A stretch of 64,000 nucleotides of DNA from Microglena sp. YARC (GCA_022414725.1 CM039465.1:41423678-41487677); one strand, 5' to 3'; shown: positions 34,501 through 49,913, counted from the stretch's first letter. Translations and numbers: made by a program. The notes: generated from the letters alone by a model not told the origin.

Positions 34501-37500
34501 ACTTACACCCACACCTACACACAATCCCACACCCATACCCACCCTCCCACACTTACACCCACACCTACACACAATCCCACACCCATACCCACCCTCCCAC
34601 ACTTACACCCACACCTACACACAATCCCACACCCATACCCACCCTCCCACACTTACACCCACACCTACACACAATCCCACACCCATACCCACCCTCCCAC
34701 ACTTACACCCACACCTACACACAATCCCACACCCATACCCACCCTCCCACACTTACACCCACACCTACACACAATCCCACACCCATACCCACCCTCCCAC
34801 ACTTACACCCACACCTACACACAATCCCACACCCATACCCACCCTCCCACACTTACACCCACACCTACACACAATCCCACACCCATACCCACCCTCCCAC
34901 ACTTACACCCACACCTACACACAATCCCACACCCATACCCACCCTCCCACACTTACACCCACACCTACACACAATCCCACACCCATACCCACCCTCCCAC
35001 ACTTACACCCACACCTACACACAATCCCACACCCATACCCACCCTCCCACACTTACACCCACACCTACACACAATCCCACACCCATACCCACCCTCCCAC
35101 ACTTACACCCACACCTACACACAATCCCACACCCATACCCACCCTCCCACACTTACACCCACACCTACACACAATCCCACACCCATACCCACCCTCCCAC
35201 ACTTACACCCACACCTACACACAATCCCACACCCATACCCACCCTCCCACACTTACACCCACACCTACACACAATCCCACACCCATACCCACCCTCCCAC
35301 ACTTACACCCACACCTACACACAATCCCACACCCATACCCACCCTCCCACACTTACACCCACACCTACACACAATCCCACACCCATACCCACCCTCCCAC
35401 ACTTACACCCACACCTACACACAATCCCACACCCATACCCACCCTCCCACACTTACACCCACACCTACACACAATCCCACACCCATACCCACCCTCCCAC
35501 ACTTACACCCACACCTACACACAATCCCACACCCATACCCACCCTCCCACACTTACACCCACACCTACACACAATCCCACACCCATACCCACCCTCCCAC
35601 ACTTACACCCACACCTACACACAATCCCACACCCATACCCACCCTCCCACACTTACACCCACACCTACACACAATCCCACACCCATACCCACCCTCCCAC
35701 ACTTACACCCACACCTACACACAATCCCACACCCATACCCACCCTCCCACACTTACACCCACACCTACACACAATCCCACACCCATACCCACCCTCCCAC
35801 ACTTACACCCACACCTACACACACAATCCCACACCCATACCCACCCTCCCACACTTACACCCACACCTACACACAATCCCACACCCATACCCACCCTCCC
35901 ACACTTACACCCACACCTACACACAATCCCACACCCATACCCACCCTCCCACACTTACACCCACACCTACACACAATCCCACACCCATACCCACCCTCCC
36001 ACACTTACACCCACACCTACACACAATCCCACACCCATACCCACCCTCCCACACTTACACCCACACCTACACACAATCCCACACCCATACCCACCCTCCC
36101 ACACTTACACCCACACCTACACACAATCCCACACCCATACCCACCCTCCCACACTTACACCCACACCTACACACAATCCCACACCCATACCCACCCTCCC
36201 ACACTTACACCCACACCTACACACAATCCCACACCCATACCCACCCTCCCACACTTACACCCACACCTACACACAATCCCACACCCATACCCACCCTCCC
36301 ACACTTACACCCACACCTACACACAATCCCACACCCATACCCACCCTCCCACACTTACACCCACACCTACACACAATCCCACACCCATACCCACCCTCCC
36401 ACACTTACACCCACACCTACACACAATCCCACACCCATACCCACCCTCCCACACTTACACCCACACCTACACACAATCCCACACCCATACCCACCCTCCC
36501 ACACTTACACCCACACCTACACACAATCCCACACCCATACCCACCCTCCCACACTTACACCCACACCTACACACAATCCCACACCCATACCCACCCTCCC
36601 ACACTTACACCCACACCTACACACAATCCCACACCCATACCCACCCTCCCACACTTACACCCACACCTACACACAATCCCACACCCATACCCACCCTCCC
36701 ACACTTACACCCACACCTACACACAATCCCACACCCATACCCACCCTCCCACACTTACACCCACACCTACACACAATCCCACACCCATACCCACCCTCCC
36801 ACACTTACACCCACACCTACACACAATCCCACACCCATACCCACCCTCCCACACTTACACCCACACCTACACACAATCCCACACCCATACCCACCCTCCC
36901 ACACTTACACCCACACCTACACACAATCCCACACCCATACCCACCCTCCCACACTTACACCCACACCTACACACAATCCCACACCCATACCCACCCTCCC
37001 ACACTTACACCCACACCTACACACAATCCCACACCCATACCCACCCTCCCACACTTACACCCACACCTACACACAATCCCACACCCATACCCACCCTCCC
37101 ACACTTACACCCACACCTACACACAATCCCACACCCATACCCACCCTCCCACACTTACACCCACACCTACACACAATCCCACACCCATACCCACCCTCCC
37201 ACACTTACACCCACACCTACACACAATCCCACACCCATACCCACCCTCCCACACTTACACCCACACCTACACACAATCCCACACCCATACCCACCCTCCC
37301 ACACTTACACCCACACCTACACACAATCCCACACCCATACCCACCCTCCCACACTTACACCCACACCTACACACAATCCCACACCCATACCCACCCTCCC
37401 ACACTTACACCCACACCTACACACAATCCCACACCCATACCCACCCTCCCACACTTACACCCACACCTACACACAATCCCACACCCATACCCACCCTCCC

Positions 37501-40500
37501 ACACTTACACCCACACCTACACACAATCCCACACCCATACCCACCCTCCCACACTTACACCCACACCTACACACAATCCCACACCCATACCCACCCTCCC
37601 ACACTTACACCCACACCTACACACAATCCCACACCCATACCCACCCTCCCACACTTACACCCACACCTACACACAATCCCACACCCATACCCACCCTCCC
37701 ACACTTACACCCACACCTACACACAATCCCACACCCATACCCACCCTCCCACACTTACACCCACACCTACACACAATCCCACACCCATACCCACCCTCCC
37801 ACACTTACACCCACACCTACACACAATCCCACACCCATACCCACCCTCCCACACTTACACCCACACCTACACACAATCCCACACCCATACCCACCCTCCC
37901 ACACTTACACCCACACCTACACACAATCCCACACCCATACCCACCCTCCCACACTTACACCCACACCTACACACAATCCCACACCCATACCCACCCTCCC
38001 ACACTTACACCCACACCTACACACAATCCCACACCCATACCCACCCTCCCACACTTACACCCACACCTACACACAATCCCACACCCATACCCACCCTCCC
38101 ACACTTACACCCACACCTACACACAATCCCACACCCATACCCACCCTCCCACACTTACACCCACACCTACACACAATCCCACACCCATACCCACCCTCCC
38201 ACACTTACACCCACACCTACACACAATCCCACACCCATACCCACCCTCCCACACTTACACCCACACCTACACACAATCCCACACCCATACCCACCCTCCC
38301 ACACTTACACCCACACCTACACACAATCCCACACCCATACCCACCCTCCCACACTTACACCCACACCTACACACAATCCCACACCCATACCCACCCTCCC
38401 ACACTTACACCCACACCTACACACAATCCCACACCCATACCCACCCTCCCACACTTACACCCACACCTACACACAATCCCACACCCATACCCACCCTCCC
38501 ACACTTACACCCACACCTACACACAATCCCACACCCATACCCACCCTCCCACACTTACACCCACACCTACACACAATCCCACACCCATACCCACCCTCCC
38601 ACACTTACACCCACACCTACACACAATCCCACACCCATACCCACCCTCCCACACTTACACCCACACCTACACACAATCCCACACCCATACCCACCCTCCC
38701 ACACTTACACCCACACCTACACACAATCCCACACCCATACCCACCCTCCCACACTTACACCCACACCTACACACAATCCCACACCCATACCCACCCTCCC
38801 ACACTTACACCCACACCTACACACAATCCCACACCCATACCCACCCTCCCACACTTACACCCACACCTACACACAATCCCACACCCATACCCACCCTCCC
38901 ACACTTACACCCACACCTACACACAATCCCACACCCATACCCACCCTCCCACACTTACACCCACACCTACACACAATCCCACACCCATACCCACCCTCCC
39001 ACACTTACACCCACACCTACACACAATCCCACACCCATACCCACCCTCCCACACTTACACCCACACCTACACACAATCCCACACCCATACCCACCCTCCC
39101 ACACTTACACCCACACCTACACACAATCCCACACCCATACCCACCCTCCCACACTTACACCCACACCTACACACAATCCCACACCCATACCCACCCTCCC
39201 ACACTTACACCCACACCTACACACAATCCCACACCCATACCCACCCTCCCACACTTACACCCACACCTACACACAATCCCACACCCATACCCACCCTCCC
39301 ACACTTACACCCACACCTACACACAATCCCACACCCATACCCACCCTCCCACACTTACACCCACACCTACACACAATCCCACACCCATACCCACCCTCCC
39401 ACACTTACACCCACACCTACACACAATCCCACACCCATACCCACCCTCCCACACTTACACCCACACCTACACACAATCCCACACCCATACCCACCCTCCC
39501 ACACTTACACCCACACCTACACACAATCCCACACCCATACCCACCCTCCCACACTTACACCCACACCTACACACAATCCCACACCCATACCCACCCTCCC
39601 ACACTTACACCCACACCTACACACAATCCCACACCCATACCCACCCTCCCACACTTACACCCACACCTACACACAATCCCACACCCATACCCACCCTCCC
39701 ACACTTACACCCACACCTACACACAATCCCACACCCATACCCACCCTCCCACACTTACACCCACACCTACACACAATCCCACACCCATACCCACCCTCCC
39801 ACACTTACACCCACACCTACACACAATCCCACACCCATACCCACCCTCCCACACTTACACCCACACCTACACACAATCCCACACCCATACCCACCCTCCC
39901 ACACTTACACCCACACCTACACACAATCCCACACCCATACCCACCCTCCCACACTTACACCCACACCTACACACAATCCCACACCCATACCCACCCTCCC
40001 ACACTTACACCCACACCTACACACAATCCCACACCCATACCCACCCTCCCACACTTACACCCACACCTACACACAATCCCACACCCATACCCACCCTCCC
40101 ACACTTACACCCACACCTACACACAATCCCACACCCATACCCACCCTCCCACACTTACACCCACACCTACACACAATCCCACACCCATACCCACCCTCCC
40201 ACACTTACACCCACACCTACACACAATCCCACACCCATACCCACCCTCCCACACTTACACCCACACCTACACACAATCCCACACCCATACCCACCCTCCC
40301 ACACTTACACCCACACCTACACACAATCCCACACCCATACCCACCCTCCCACACTTACACCCACACCTACACACAATCCCACACCCATACCCACCCTCCC
40401 ACACTTACACCCACACCTACACACAATCCCACACCCATACCCACCCTCCCACACTTACACCCACACCTACACACAATCCCACACCCATACCCACCCTCCC

Positions 40501-43500
40501 ACACTTACACCCACACCTACACACAATCCCACACCCATACCCACCCTCCCACACTTACACCCACACCTACACACAATCCCACACCCATACCCACCCTCCC
40601 ACACTTACACCCACACCTACACACAATCCCACACCCATACCCACCCTCCCACACTTACACCCACACCTACACACAATCCCACACCCATACCCACCCTCCC
40701 ACACTTACACCCACACCTACACACAATCCCACACCCATACCCACCCTCCCACACTTACACCCACACCTACACACAATCCCACACCCATACCCACCCTCCC
40801 ACACTTACACCCACACCTACACACAATCCCACACCCATACCCACCCTCCCACACTTACACCCACACCTACACACAATCCCACACCCATACCCACCCTCCC
40901 ACACTTACACCCACACCTACACACAATCCCACACCCATACCCACCCTCCCACACTTACACCCACACCTACACACAATCCCACACCCATACCCACCCTCCC
41001 ACACTTACACCCACACCTACACACAATCCCACACCCATACCCACCCTCCCACACTTACACCCACACCTACACACAATCCCACACCCATACCCACCCTCCC
41101 ACACTTACACCCACACCTACACACAATCCCACACCCATACCCACCCTCCCACACTTACACCCACACCTACACACAATCCCACACCCATACCCACCCTCCC
41201 ACACTTACACCCACACCTACACACAATCCCACACCCATACCCACCCTCCCACACTTACACCCACACCTACACACAATCCCACACCCATACCCACCCTCCC
41301 ACACTTACACCCACACCTACACACAATCCCACACCCATACCCACCCTCCCACACTTACACCCACACCTACACACAATCCCACACCCATACCCACCCTCCC
41401 ACACTTACACCCACACCTACACACAATCCCACACCCATACCCACCCTCCCACACTTACACCCACACCTACACACAATCCCACACCCATACCCACCCTCCC
41501 ACACTTACACCCACACCTACACACAATCCCACACCCATACCCACCCTCCCACACTTACACCCACACCTACACACAATCCCACACCCATACCCACCCTCCC
41601 ACACTTACACCCACACCTACACACAATCCCACACCCATACCCACCCTCCCACACTTACACCCACACCTACACACAATCCCACACCCATACCCACCCTCCC
41701 ACACTTACACCCACACCTACACACAATCCCACACCCATACCCACCCTCCCACACTTACACCCACACCTACACACAATCCCACACCCATACCCACCCTCCC
41801 ACACTTACACCCACACCTACACACAATCCCACACCCATACCCACCCTCCCACACTTACACCCACACCTACACACAATCCCACACCCATACCCACCCTCCC
41901 ACACTTACACCCACACCTACACACAATCCCACACCCATACCCACCCTCCCACACTTACACCCACACCTACACACAATCCCACACCCATACCCACCCTCCC
42001 ACACTTACACCCACACCTACACACAATCCCACACCCATACCCACCCTCCCACACTTACACCCACACCTACACACAATCCCACACCCATACCCACCCTCCC
42101 ACACTTACACCCACACCTACACACAATCCCACACCCATACCCACCCTCCCACACTTACACCCACACCTACACACAATCCCACACCCATACCCACCCTCCC
42201 ACACTTACACCCACACCTACACACAATCCCACACCCATACCCACCCTCCCACACTTACACCCACACCTACACACAATCCCACACCCATACCCACCCTCCC
42301 ACACTTACACCCACACCTACACACAATCCCACACCCATACCCACCCTCCCACACTTACACCCACACCTACACACAATCCCACACCCATACCCACCCTCCC
42401 ACACTTACACCCACACCTACACACAATCCCACACCCATACCCACCCTCCCACACTTACACCCACACCTACACACAATCCCACACCCATACCCACCCTCCC
42501 ACACTTACACCCACACCTACACACAATCCCACACCCATACCCACCCTCCCACACTTACACCCACACCTACACACAATCCCACACCCATACCCACCCTCCC
42601 ACACTTACACCCACACCTACACACAATCCCACACCCATACCCACCCTCCCACACTTACACCCACACCTACACACAATCCCACACCCATACCCACCCTCCC
42701 ACACTTACACCCACACCTACACACAATCCCACACCCATACCCACCCTCCCACACTTACACCCACACCTACACACAATCCCACACCCATACCCACCCTCCC
42801 ACACTTACACCCACACCTACACACAATCCCACACCCATACCCACCCTCCCACACTTACACCCACACCTACACACAATCCCACACCCATACCCACCCTCCC
42901 ACACTTACACCCACACCTACACACAATCCCACACCCATACCCACCCTCCCACACTTACACCCACACCTACACACAATCCCACACCCATACCCACCCTCCC
43001 ACACTTACACCCACACCTACACACAATCCCACACCCATACCCACCCTCCCACACTTACACCCACACCTACACACAATCCCACACCCATACCCACCCTCCC
43101 ACACTTACACCCACACCTACACACAATCCCACACCCATACCCACCCTCCCACACTTACACCCACACCTACACACAATCCCACACCCATACCCACCCTCCC
43201 ACACTTACACCCACACCTACACACAATCCCACACCCATACCCACCCTCCCACACTTACACCCACACCTACACACAATCCCACACCCATACCCACCCTCCC
43301 ACACTTACACCCACACCTACACACAATCCCACACCCATACCCACCCTCCCACACTTACACCCACACCTACACACAATCCCACACCCATACCCACCCTCCC
43401 ACACTTACACCCACACCTACACACAATCCCACACCCATACCCACCCTCCCACACTTACACCCACACCTACACACAATCCCACACCCATACCCACCCTCCC

Positions 43501-45147
43501 ACACTTACACCCACACCTACACACAATCCCACACCCATACCCACCCTCCCACACTTACACCCACACCTACACACAATCCCACACCCATACCCACCCTCCC
43601 ACACTTACACCCACACCTACACACAATCCCACACCCATACCCACCCTCCCACACTTACACCCACACCTACACACAATCCCACACCCATACCCACCCTCCC
43701 ACACTTACACCCACACCTACACACAATCCCACACCCATACCCACCCTCCCACACTTACACCCACACCTACACACAATCCCACACCCATACCCACCCTCCC
43801 ACACTTACACCCACACCTACACACAATCCCACACCCATACCCACCCTCCCACACTTACACCCACACCTACACACAATCCCACACCCATACCCACCCTCCC
43901 ACACTTACACCCACACCTACACACAATCCCACACCCATACCCACCCTCCCACACTTACACCCACACCTACACACAATCCCACACCCATACCCACCCTCCC
44001 ACACTTACACCCACACCTACACACAATCCCACACCCATACCCACCCTCCCACACTTACACCCACACCTACACACAATCCCACACCCATACCCACCCTCCC
44101 ACACTTACACCCACACCTACACACAATCCCACACCCATACCCACCCTCCCACACTTACACCCACACCTACACACAATCCCACACCCATACCCACCCTCCC
44201 ACACTTACACCCACACCTACACACAATCCCACACCCATACCCACCCTCCCACACTTACACCCACACCTACACACAATCCCACACCCATACCCACCCTCCC
44301 ACACTTACACCCACACCTACACACAATCCCACACCCATACCCACCCTCCCACACTTACACCCACACCTACACACAATCCCACACCCATACCCACCCTCCC
44401 ACACTTACACCCACACCTACACACAATCCCACACCCATACCCACCCTCCCACACTTACACCCACACCTACACACAATCCCACACCCATACCCACCCTCCC
44501 ACACTTACACCCACACCTACACACAATCCCACACCCATACCCACCCTCCCACACTTACACCCACACCTACACACAATCCCACACCCATACCCACCCTCCC
44601 CACACTTACACCCACACCTACACACAATCCCACACCCATACCCACCCTCCCACACTTACACCCACACCTACACACAATCCCACACCCATACCCACCCTCC
44701 CACACTTACACCCACACCTACACACAATCCCACACCCATACCCACCCTCCCACACTTACACCCACACCTACACACAATCCCACACCCATACCCACCCTCC
44801 CACACTTACACCCACACCTACACACAATCCCACACCCATACCCACCCTCCCACACTTACACCCACACCTACACACAATCCCACACCCATACCCACCCTCC
44901 CACACTTACACCCACACCTACACACAATCCCACACCCATACCCACCCTCCCACACTTACACCCACACCTACACACAATCCCACACCCATACCCACCCTCC
45001 CACACTTACACCCACACCTACACACAATCCCACACCCATACCCACCCTCCCACACTTACACCCACACCTACACACAATCCCACACCCATACCCACCCTCC
45101 CACACTTACACCCACACCTACACACAATCCCACACCCATACCCACCC

Positions 45148-48100
45148 TCCACCCACACTTACACCCACACCTACACACAATCCACACCCATACCCACCCT
45201 CCCACACTTACCCACCCACACCTACACACAATCCCACACCCATACCCACCCTCCCACACTTACACCCACACCTACACACAATCCCACACCCATACCCACC
45301 CTCCCACACTTACACCCACACCTACACACAATCCCACACCCATACCCACCCTCCCACACTTACACCCACACCTACACACAATCCCACACCCATACCCACC
45401 CTCCCACACTTACACCCACACCTACACACAATCCCACACCCATACCCACCCTCCCACACTTACACCCACACCTACACACAATCCCACACCCATACCCACC
45501 CTCCCACACTTACACCCACACCTACACACAATCCCACACCCATACCCACCCTCCCACACTTACACCCACACCTACACACAATCCCACACCCATACCCACC
45601 CTCCCACACTTACACCCACACCTACACACAATCCCACACCCATACCCACCCTCCCACACTTACACCCACACCTACACACAATCCCACACCCATACCCACC
45701 CTCCCACACTTACACCCACACCTACACACAATCCCACACCCATACCCACCCTCCCACACTTACACCCACACCTACACACAATCCCACACCCATACCCACC
45801 CTCCCACACTTACACCCACACCTACACACAATCCCACACCCATACCCACCCTCCCACACTTACACCCACACCTACACACAATCCCACACCCATACCCACC
45901 CTCCCACACTTACACCCACACCTACACACAATCCCACACCCATACCCACCCTCCCACACTTACACCCACACCTACACACAATCCCACACCCATACCCACC
46001 CTCCCACACTTACACCCACACCTACACACAATCCCACACCCATACCCACCCTCCCACACTTACACCCACACCTACACACAATCCCACACCCATACCCACC
46101 CTCCCACACTTACACCCACACCTACACACAATCCCACACCCATACCCACCCTCCCACACTTACACCCACACCTACACACAATCCCACACCCATACCCACC
46201 CTCCCACACTTACACCCACACCTACACACAATCCCACACCCATACCCACCCTCCCACACTTACACCCACACCTACACACAATCCCACACCCATACCCACC
46301 CTCCCACACTTACACCCACACCTACACACAATCCCACACCCATACCCACCCTCCCACACTTACACCCACACCTACACACAATCCCACACCCATACCCACA
46401 CCCTCCCACACTTACACCCACACCTACACACAATCCCACACCCATACCCACCCTCCCACACTTACACCCACACCTACCACACAATCCCACACCCATACCC
46501 ACCCTCCCACACTTACACCCACACCTACACACAATCCCACACCCATACCCACCCTCCCACACTTACACCCACACCTACACACAATCCCACACCCATACCC
46601 ACCCTCCCACACTTACACCCACACCTACACACAATCCCACACCCCATACCCACCCTCCCACACTTACACCCACACCTACACACAATCCCACACCCATACC
46701 CACCCTCCCACACTTACACCCACACCTACACACAATCCCACACCATACCCACCCTCCCACACTTACACCCACACCTACACACAATCCCACACCCATACCC
46801 ACCCTCCCACACTTACACCCACACCTACACACAATCCCACACCCATACCCACCCTCCCACACTTACACCCACACCTACACACAATCCCACACCCATACCC
46901 ACCCTCCCACACTTACACCCACACCTACACACAATCCCACACCCATACCCACCCTCCCACACTTACACCCACACCTACACACAATCCCACACCCATACCC
47001 ACCCTCCCACACTTACACCCACACCTACACACAATCCCACACCCATAACCCACCCTCCCACACTTACACCCACACCTACACACAATCCCACACCCATACC
47101 CACCCTCCCACACTTACACCCACACCTACACACAATCCCACACCCATACCCACCCTCCCACACTTACACCCACACCCTACACACACACATCCCACATCCC
47201 ACACCATCCCACACCACCACTTACACACCACACCTTACCACCTCCCACCCTCCCACCTTACACACCACACACCCACAATCCCACACCACATAACCCACCC
47301 TCCCACACTTACACCCACACCTACACACAATCCCACACCCATACCCACCCTCCCACACTTACACCCACACCTACACACAATCCCACACCCATACCCACCC
47401 TCCCACACTTACACCCACACCTACACACAATCCCACACCCATACCCACCCTCCCACACTTACACCCACACCTACACACAATCCCACACCATACCCACACC
47501 CACCCACACCACACTACACCACAATCCACACACCCATACCCACCCTCCCACACTTACACCCACACCTACACACAATCCCACACCCATACCCACCCTCCCA
47601 CACTTACACCCACACCTACACACAATCCCACACCCATACCCACCCTCCCACACTTACACCCACACCTACACACAATCCCACACCCATACCCACCCTCCCA
47701 CACTTACACCCACACCTACACACAATCCCACACCCATACCCACCCTCCCACACTACACCCACACCTACACACAATCCCACACCCATACCCACCCTCCCAC
47801 ACTTACACCCACACCTACACACAATCCCACACCCATACCCACCCTCCCACACTTACACCCACACCTACACACAATCCCACACCCATACCCACCCTCCCAC
47901 ACTTACACCCACACCTACACACAATCCACACACCCATACCCACCCTCCCACACTTACACCCACACCTACACACAATCCCACACCCATACCCACCCTCCCA
48001 CACTTACACCCACACCTACACACAACCACACACATACCCACACCACACTTACACCCACACCTACACACAATCCCACACCCATACCCACCCTCCCACACTT

Positions 48101-49055
48101 ACACCCACACCTACACACAATCCCACACCCCATACCCACCCTCCCACACTTACACCCACACCTACACACAAATCCCACACCCATACCCACCCTCCCACAC
48201 TTACACCCACACCTACACACAATCCCACACCCATACCCACCCTCCCACACTTACACCCACACCTACACACAATCCCACACCCATACCCACCCTCCCACAC
48301 TTACACCCACACCTACACACAATCCCACACCATACCCACCCTCCCACACTTACACCCACACCTACACACAATCCCACACCCATACCCACCCTCCCACACT
48401 TACACCCACACCTACAACACACCACAACCCTCACCACACCCACCTACCCCACCCTCCCACACTTACACCCACACCTACACACAATCCCACACCCATACCC
48501 ACCCTCCCACACTTACACCCACACCTACACACAATCCCACACCCATACCCACCCTCCCACACTTACACCCACACCTACACACAATCCCACACCCATACCC
48601 ACCCTCCCACACTTACACCCACACCTACACACAATCCCACACCCATACCCACCCTCCCACACTTACACCCACACCTACACACAATCCCACACCCATACCC
48701 ACCCTCCCACACTTACACCCACACCTACACACAATCCCACACCCATACCCACCCTCCCACACTTACACCCACACCTACACACAATCCCACACCCATACCC
48801 ACCCTCCCACACTTACACCCACACCTACACACAATCCACACACCCATACCCACCCTCCCACACTTACACCCACACCTACACACAATCCCACACCCATACC
48901 CACCCTCCCACACTTACACCCACACCTACAACACAATCCCACACCCCATACCCACCCTCCCACACTTTACACCCACACCTACAACACAATCCCACACCCA
49001 TACCCACCCTCCCACACTTACACCCACACCTACACACAATCCCACACCCATACCC
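45148..49055. repeat. Degenerate right edge of the satellite array
   Basis: After about 8.75 kb without visible deviation (about 35823-44600), deviating monomers become frequent and then scrambled toward the unique sequence. The worst stretches are 47178-47300, 47490-47530, 48020-48060 and 48410-48450, where the 50-bp register is lost but the no-G composition is kept. Decay toward an array edge is expected when homogenisation by unequal exchange is weaker at the ends. The last recognisable monomer ends at 49055. Confidence 0.85.
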
Positions 49056-49281
49056 GCACCGATGCAGTATGTGATCGCATATTTACCCCAAACTCCTTCG
49101 CTTTGGATTCGCACTGCATGAGTAGGGCAACAGCAACTGACGTCCACCCTTCCGCACGCGGGGCGAACATCAAACCGCGCCGATAGCGCGACCAATTCCA
49201 GCTGCGTCCCCCTCAAACCTCTGGCATTGATGGATTCGTTGTACTTGTACGGCGCCATACCTGTTGCGGGATTGATCGGTT
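49056..49281. other. Unique boundary segment next to the satellite
   Basis: Balanced base composition begins abruptly at 49056. On the minus strand an ATG at 49258 opens a frame of about 68 residues of ordinary, cysteine-containing sequence that then runs without a stop into the satellite, ending at 48926 (110 codons in all). I recognise no domain. The frame is short and its second part is satellite translation, so a gene is unlikely. It could be the remnant of something interrupted by the array. Confidence 0.4.
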
Positions 49282-49539
49282 GCGTGAGTTAGCTGCATGC
49301 ATGCAAACGGAGAGGATGGATGCAATGCAACGCATAGAGGGGGGCAGAGCACAGGCGCCATGAGGACAGGCGTGCAAGCTGCATGCATGCAAACGAAGAG
49401 GATGGTCGCGGTGCAAAGTATTCAGCAGGACAGAGCAACGGCACAATGTGACAGGCGTGCAAGCTGCTTGCATGCAAACGCAGAGGACGAACGCGATGCG
49501 ACGCATTCACGAGAGCAGAGCAACAGCGCCATGTGACAG
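49282..49539. repeat. Three degenerate 85-88-bp tandem repeats
   Basis: Units begin at 49282, 49370 and 49455 and a fourth start is seen at 49540. Each has a core with GCATGCAAACG (GCTTGCATGCAAACG in the third), then an AGAGGA-like stretch, GCAGAGCA or CAGAGCAAC, and ends in a form of GCGCCATGTGACAG. Units two and three are both 85 bp. Short ORFs called on both strands here come from the repeat and show no family signature. The repeat is unrelated in sequence to the neighbouring satellite. Confidence 0.75.
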
Positions 49540-49913
49540 GCGTGCAAAGATGTAGTCACGAAACATAACCGCTGCCAGCAATTAAAGCTCATACCGACCT
49601 TCGTGTAGGAGTACGCAGACGTAGAGAATCTATGACGCGGAAGTCCCAAGACAGCCAGCAACGCATGCGCAGATGCTGGTAAATTAGGCACAGACAGAAC
49701 ACTGGGCGAGATGAATACAGACAGACAGGAAAGTAAGAAGAGAGCCCCCTTCCCTCACGCCCCCTTCCCCTGCCCTTCCAAGAATCACACAGATCTACAA
49801 ATGCGACAGCTTGAGTTGCTGTGCGCGTTTTCCCCGAAGGAAGCTGCACAACTTCTCACTCTCTTTTCGTCCAGCGTGGCTACGCGAGACCGGCAGGTTT
49901 CTATTAGCTGTAA
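49540..49913. other. No recognisable feature
   Basis: Ordinary mixed sequence. A weak open frame on the plus strand (ATG at 49711) runs into the G/C tract and becomes Gly/Pro-rich, so I do not call it a gene. I see no repeat longer than about 12 bp and no structured RNA. Confidence 0.5.

Larger units (their letters stand above)
1..49055. repeat. 50-bp satellite array, about 980 monomers, no G on the plus strand
   Basis: A 50-bp unit repeats head to tail from the left edge to the first G of the window at 49056. The monomer can be parsed into related pieces: CCCACACTTACA, CCCACACCTACA, CACAAT, CCCACACCCATA and CCCACCCT (12+12+6+12+8 = 50), so it probably arose from a 12-bp motif. Composition per unit is 28 C, 16 A, 6 T and 0 G. 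The junction between units carries five C3 runs. On the minus strand this gives GGGAGGGTGGGTATGGG plus a further G3, a G-quadruplex pattern with very short loops once per 50 bp. The plus strand lacks TAA except in rare variants and also lacks any start codon. The minus strand meets a TAG every 150 bp, so the short G/V/C-rich ORFs there are by-products of the repeat, not genes. The array continues beyond the left edge. Whether it is subtelomeric, pericentromeric or other heterochromatin cannot be told from this window. Confidence 0.98.

Noticed and set aside
578..48443. Dozens of 60-112-codon minus-strand frames rich in Gly, Val and Cys
   Set aside because: They are translations of the satellite. 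Each appears only where a one-base indel shifts the frame past the TAG that recurs every 150 bp, and none has an independent start or composition.
1..49055. CRISPR array
   Set aside because: Units are contiguous and identical with no variable spacers, and the surrounding sequence is eukaryotic transposon DNA.
1..49055. Canonical telomere repeats
   Set aside because: No TTTAGGG, TTTTAGGG, TTAGGG or related short unit is present. Only the orientation and G-strand bias are telomere-like.
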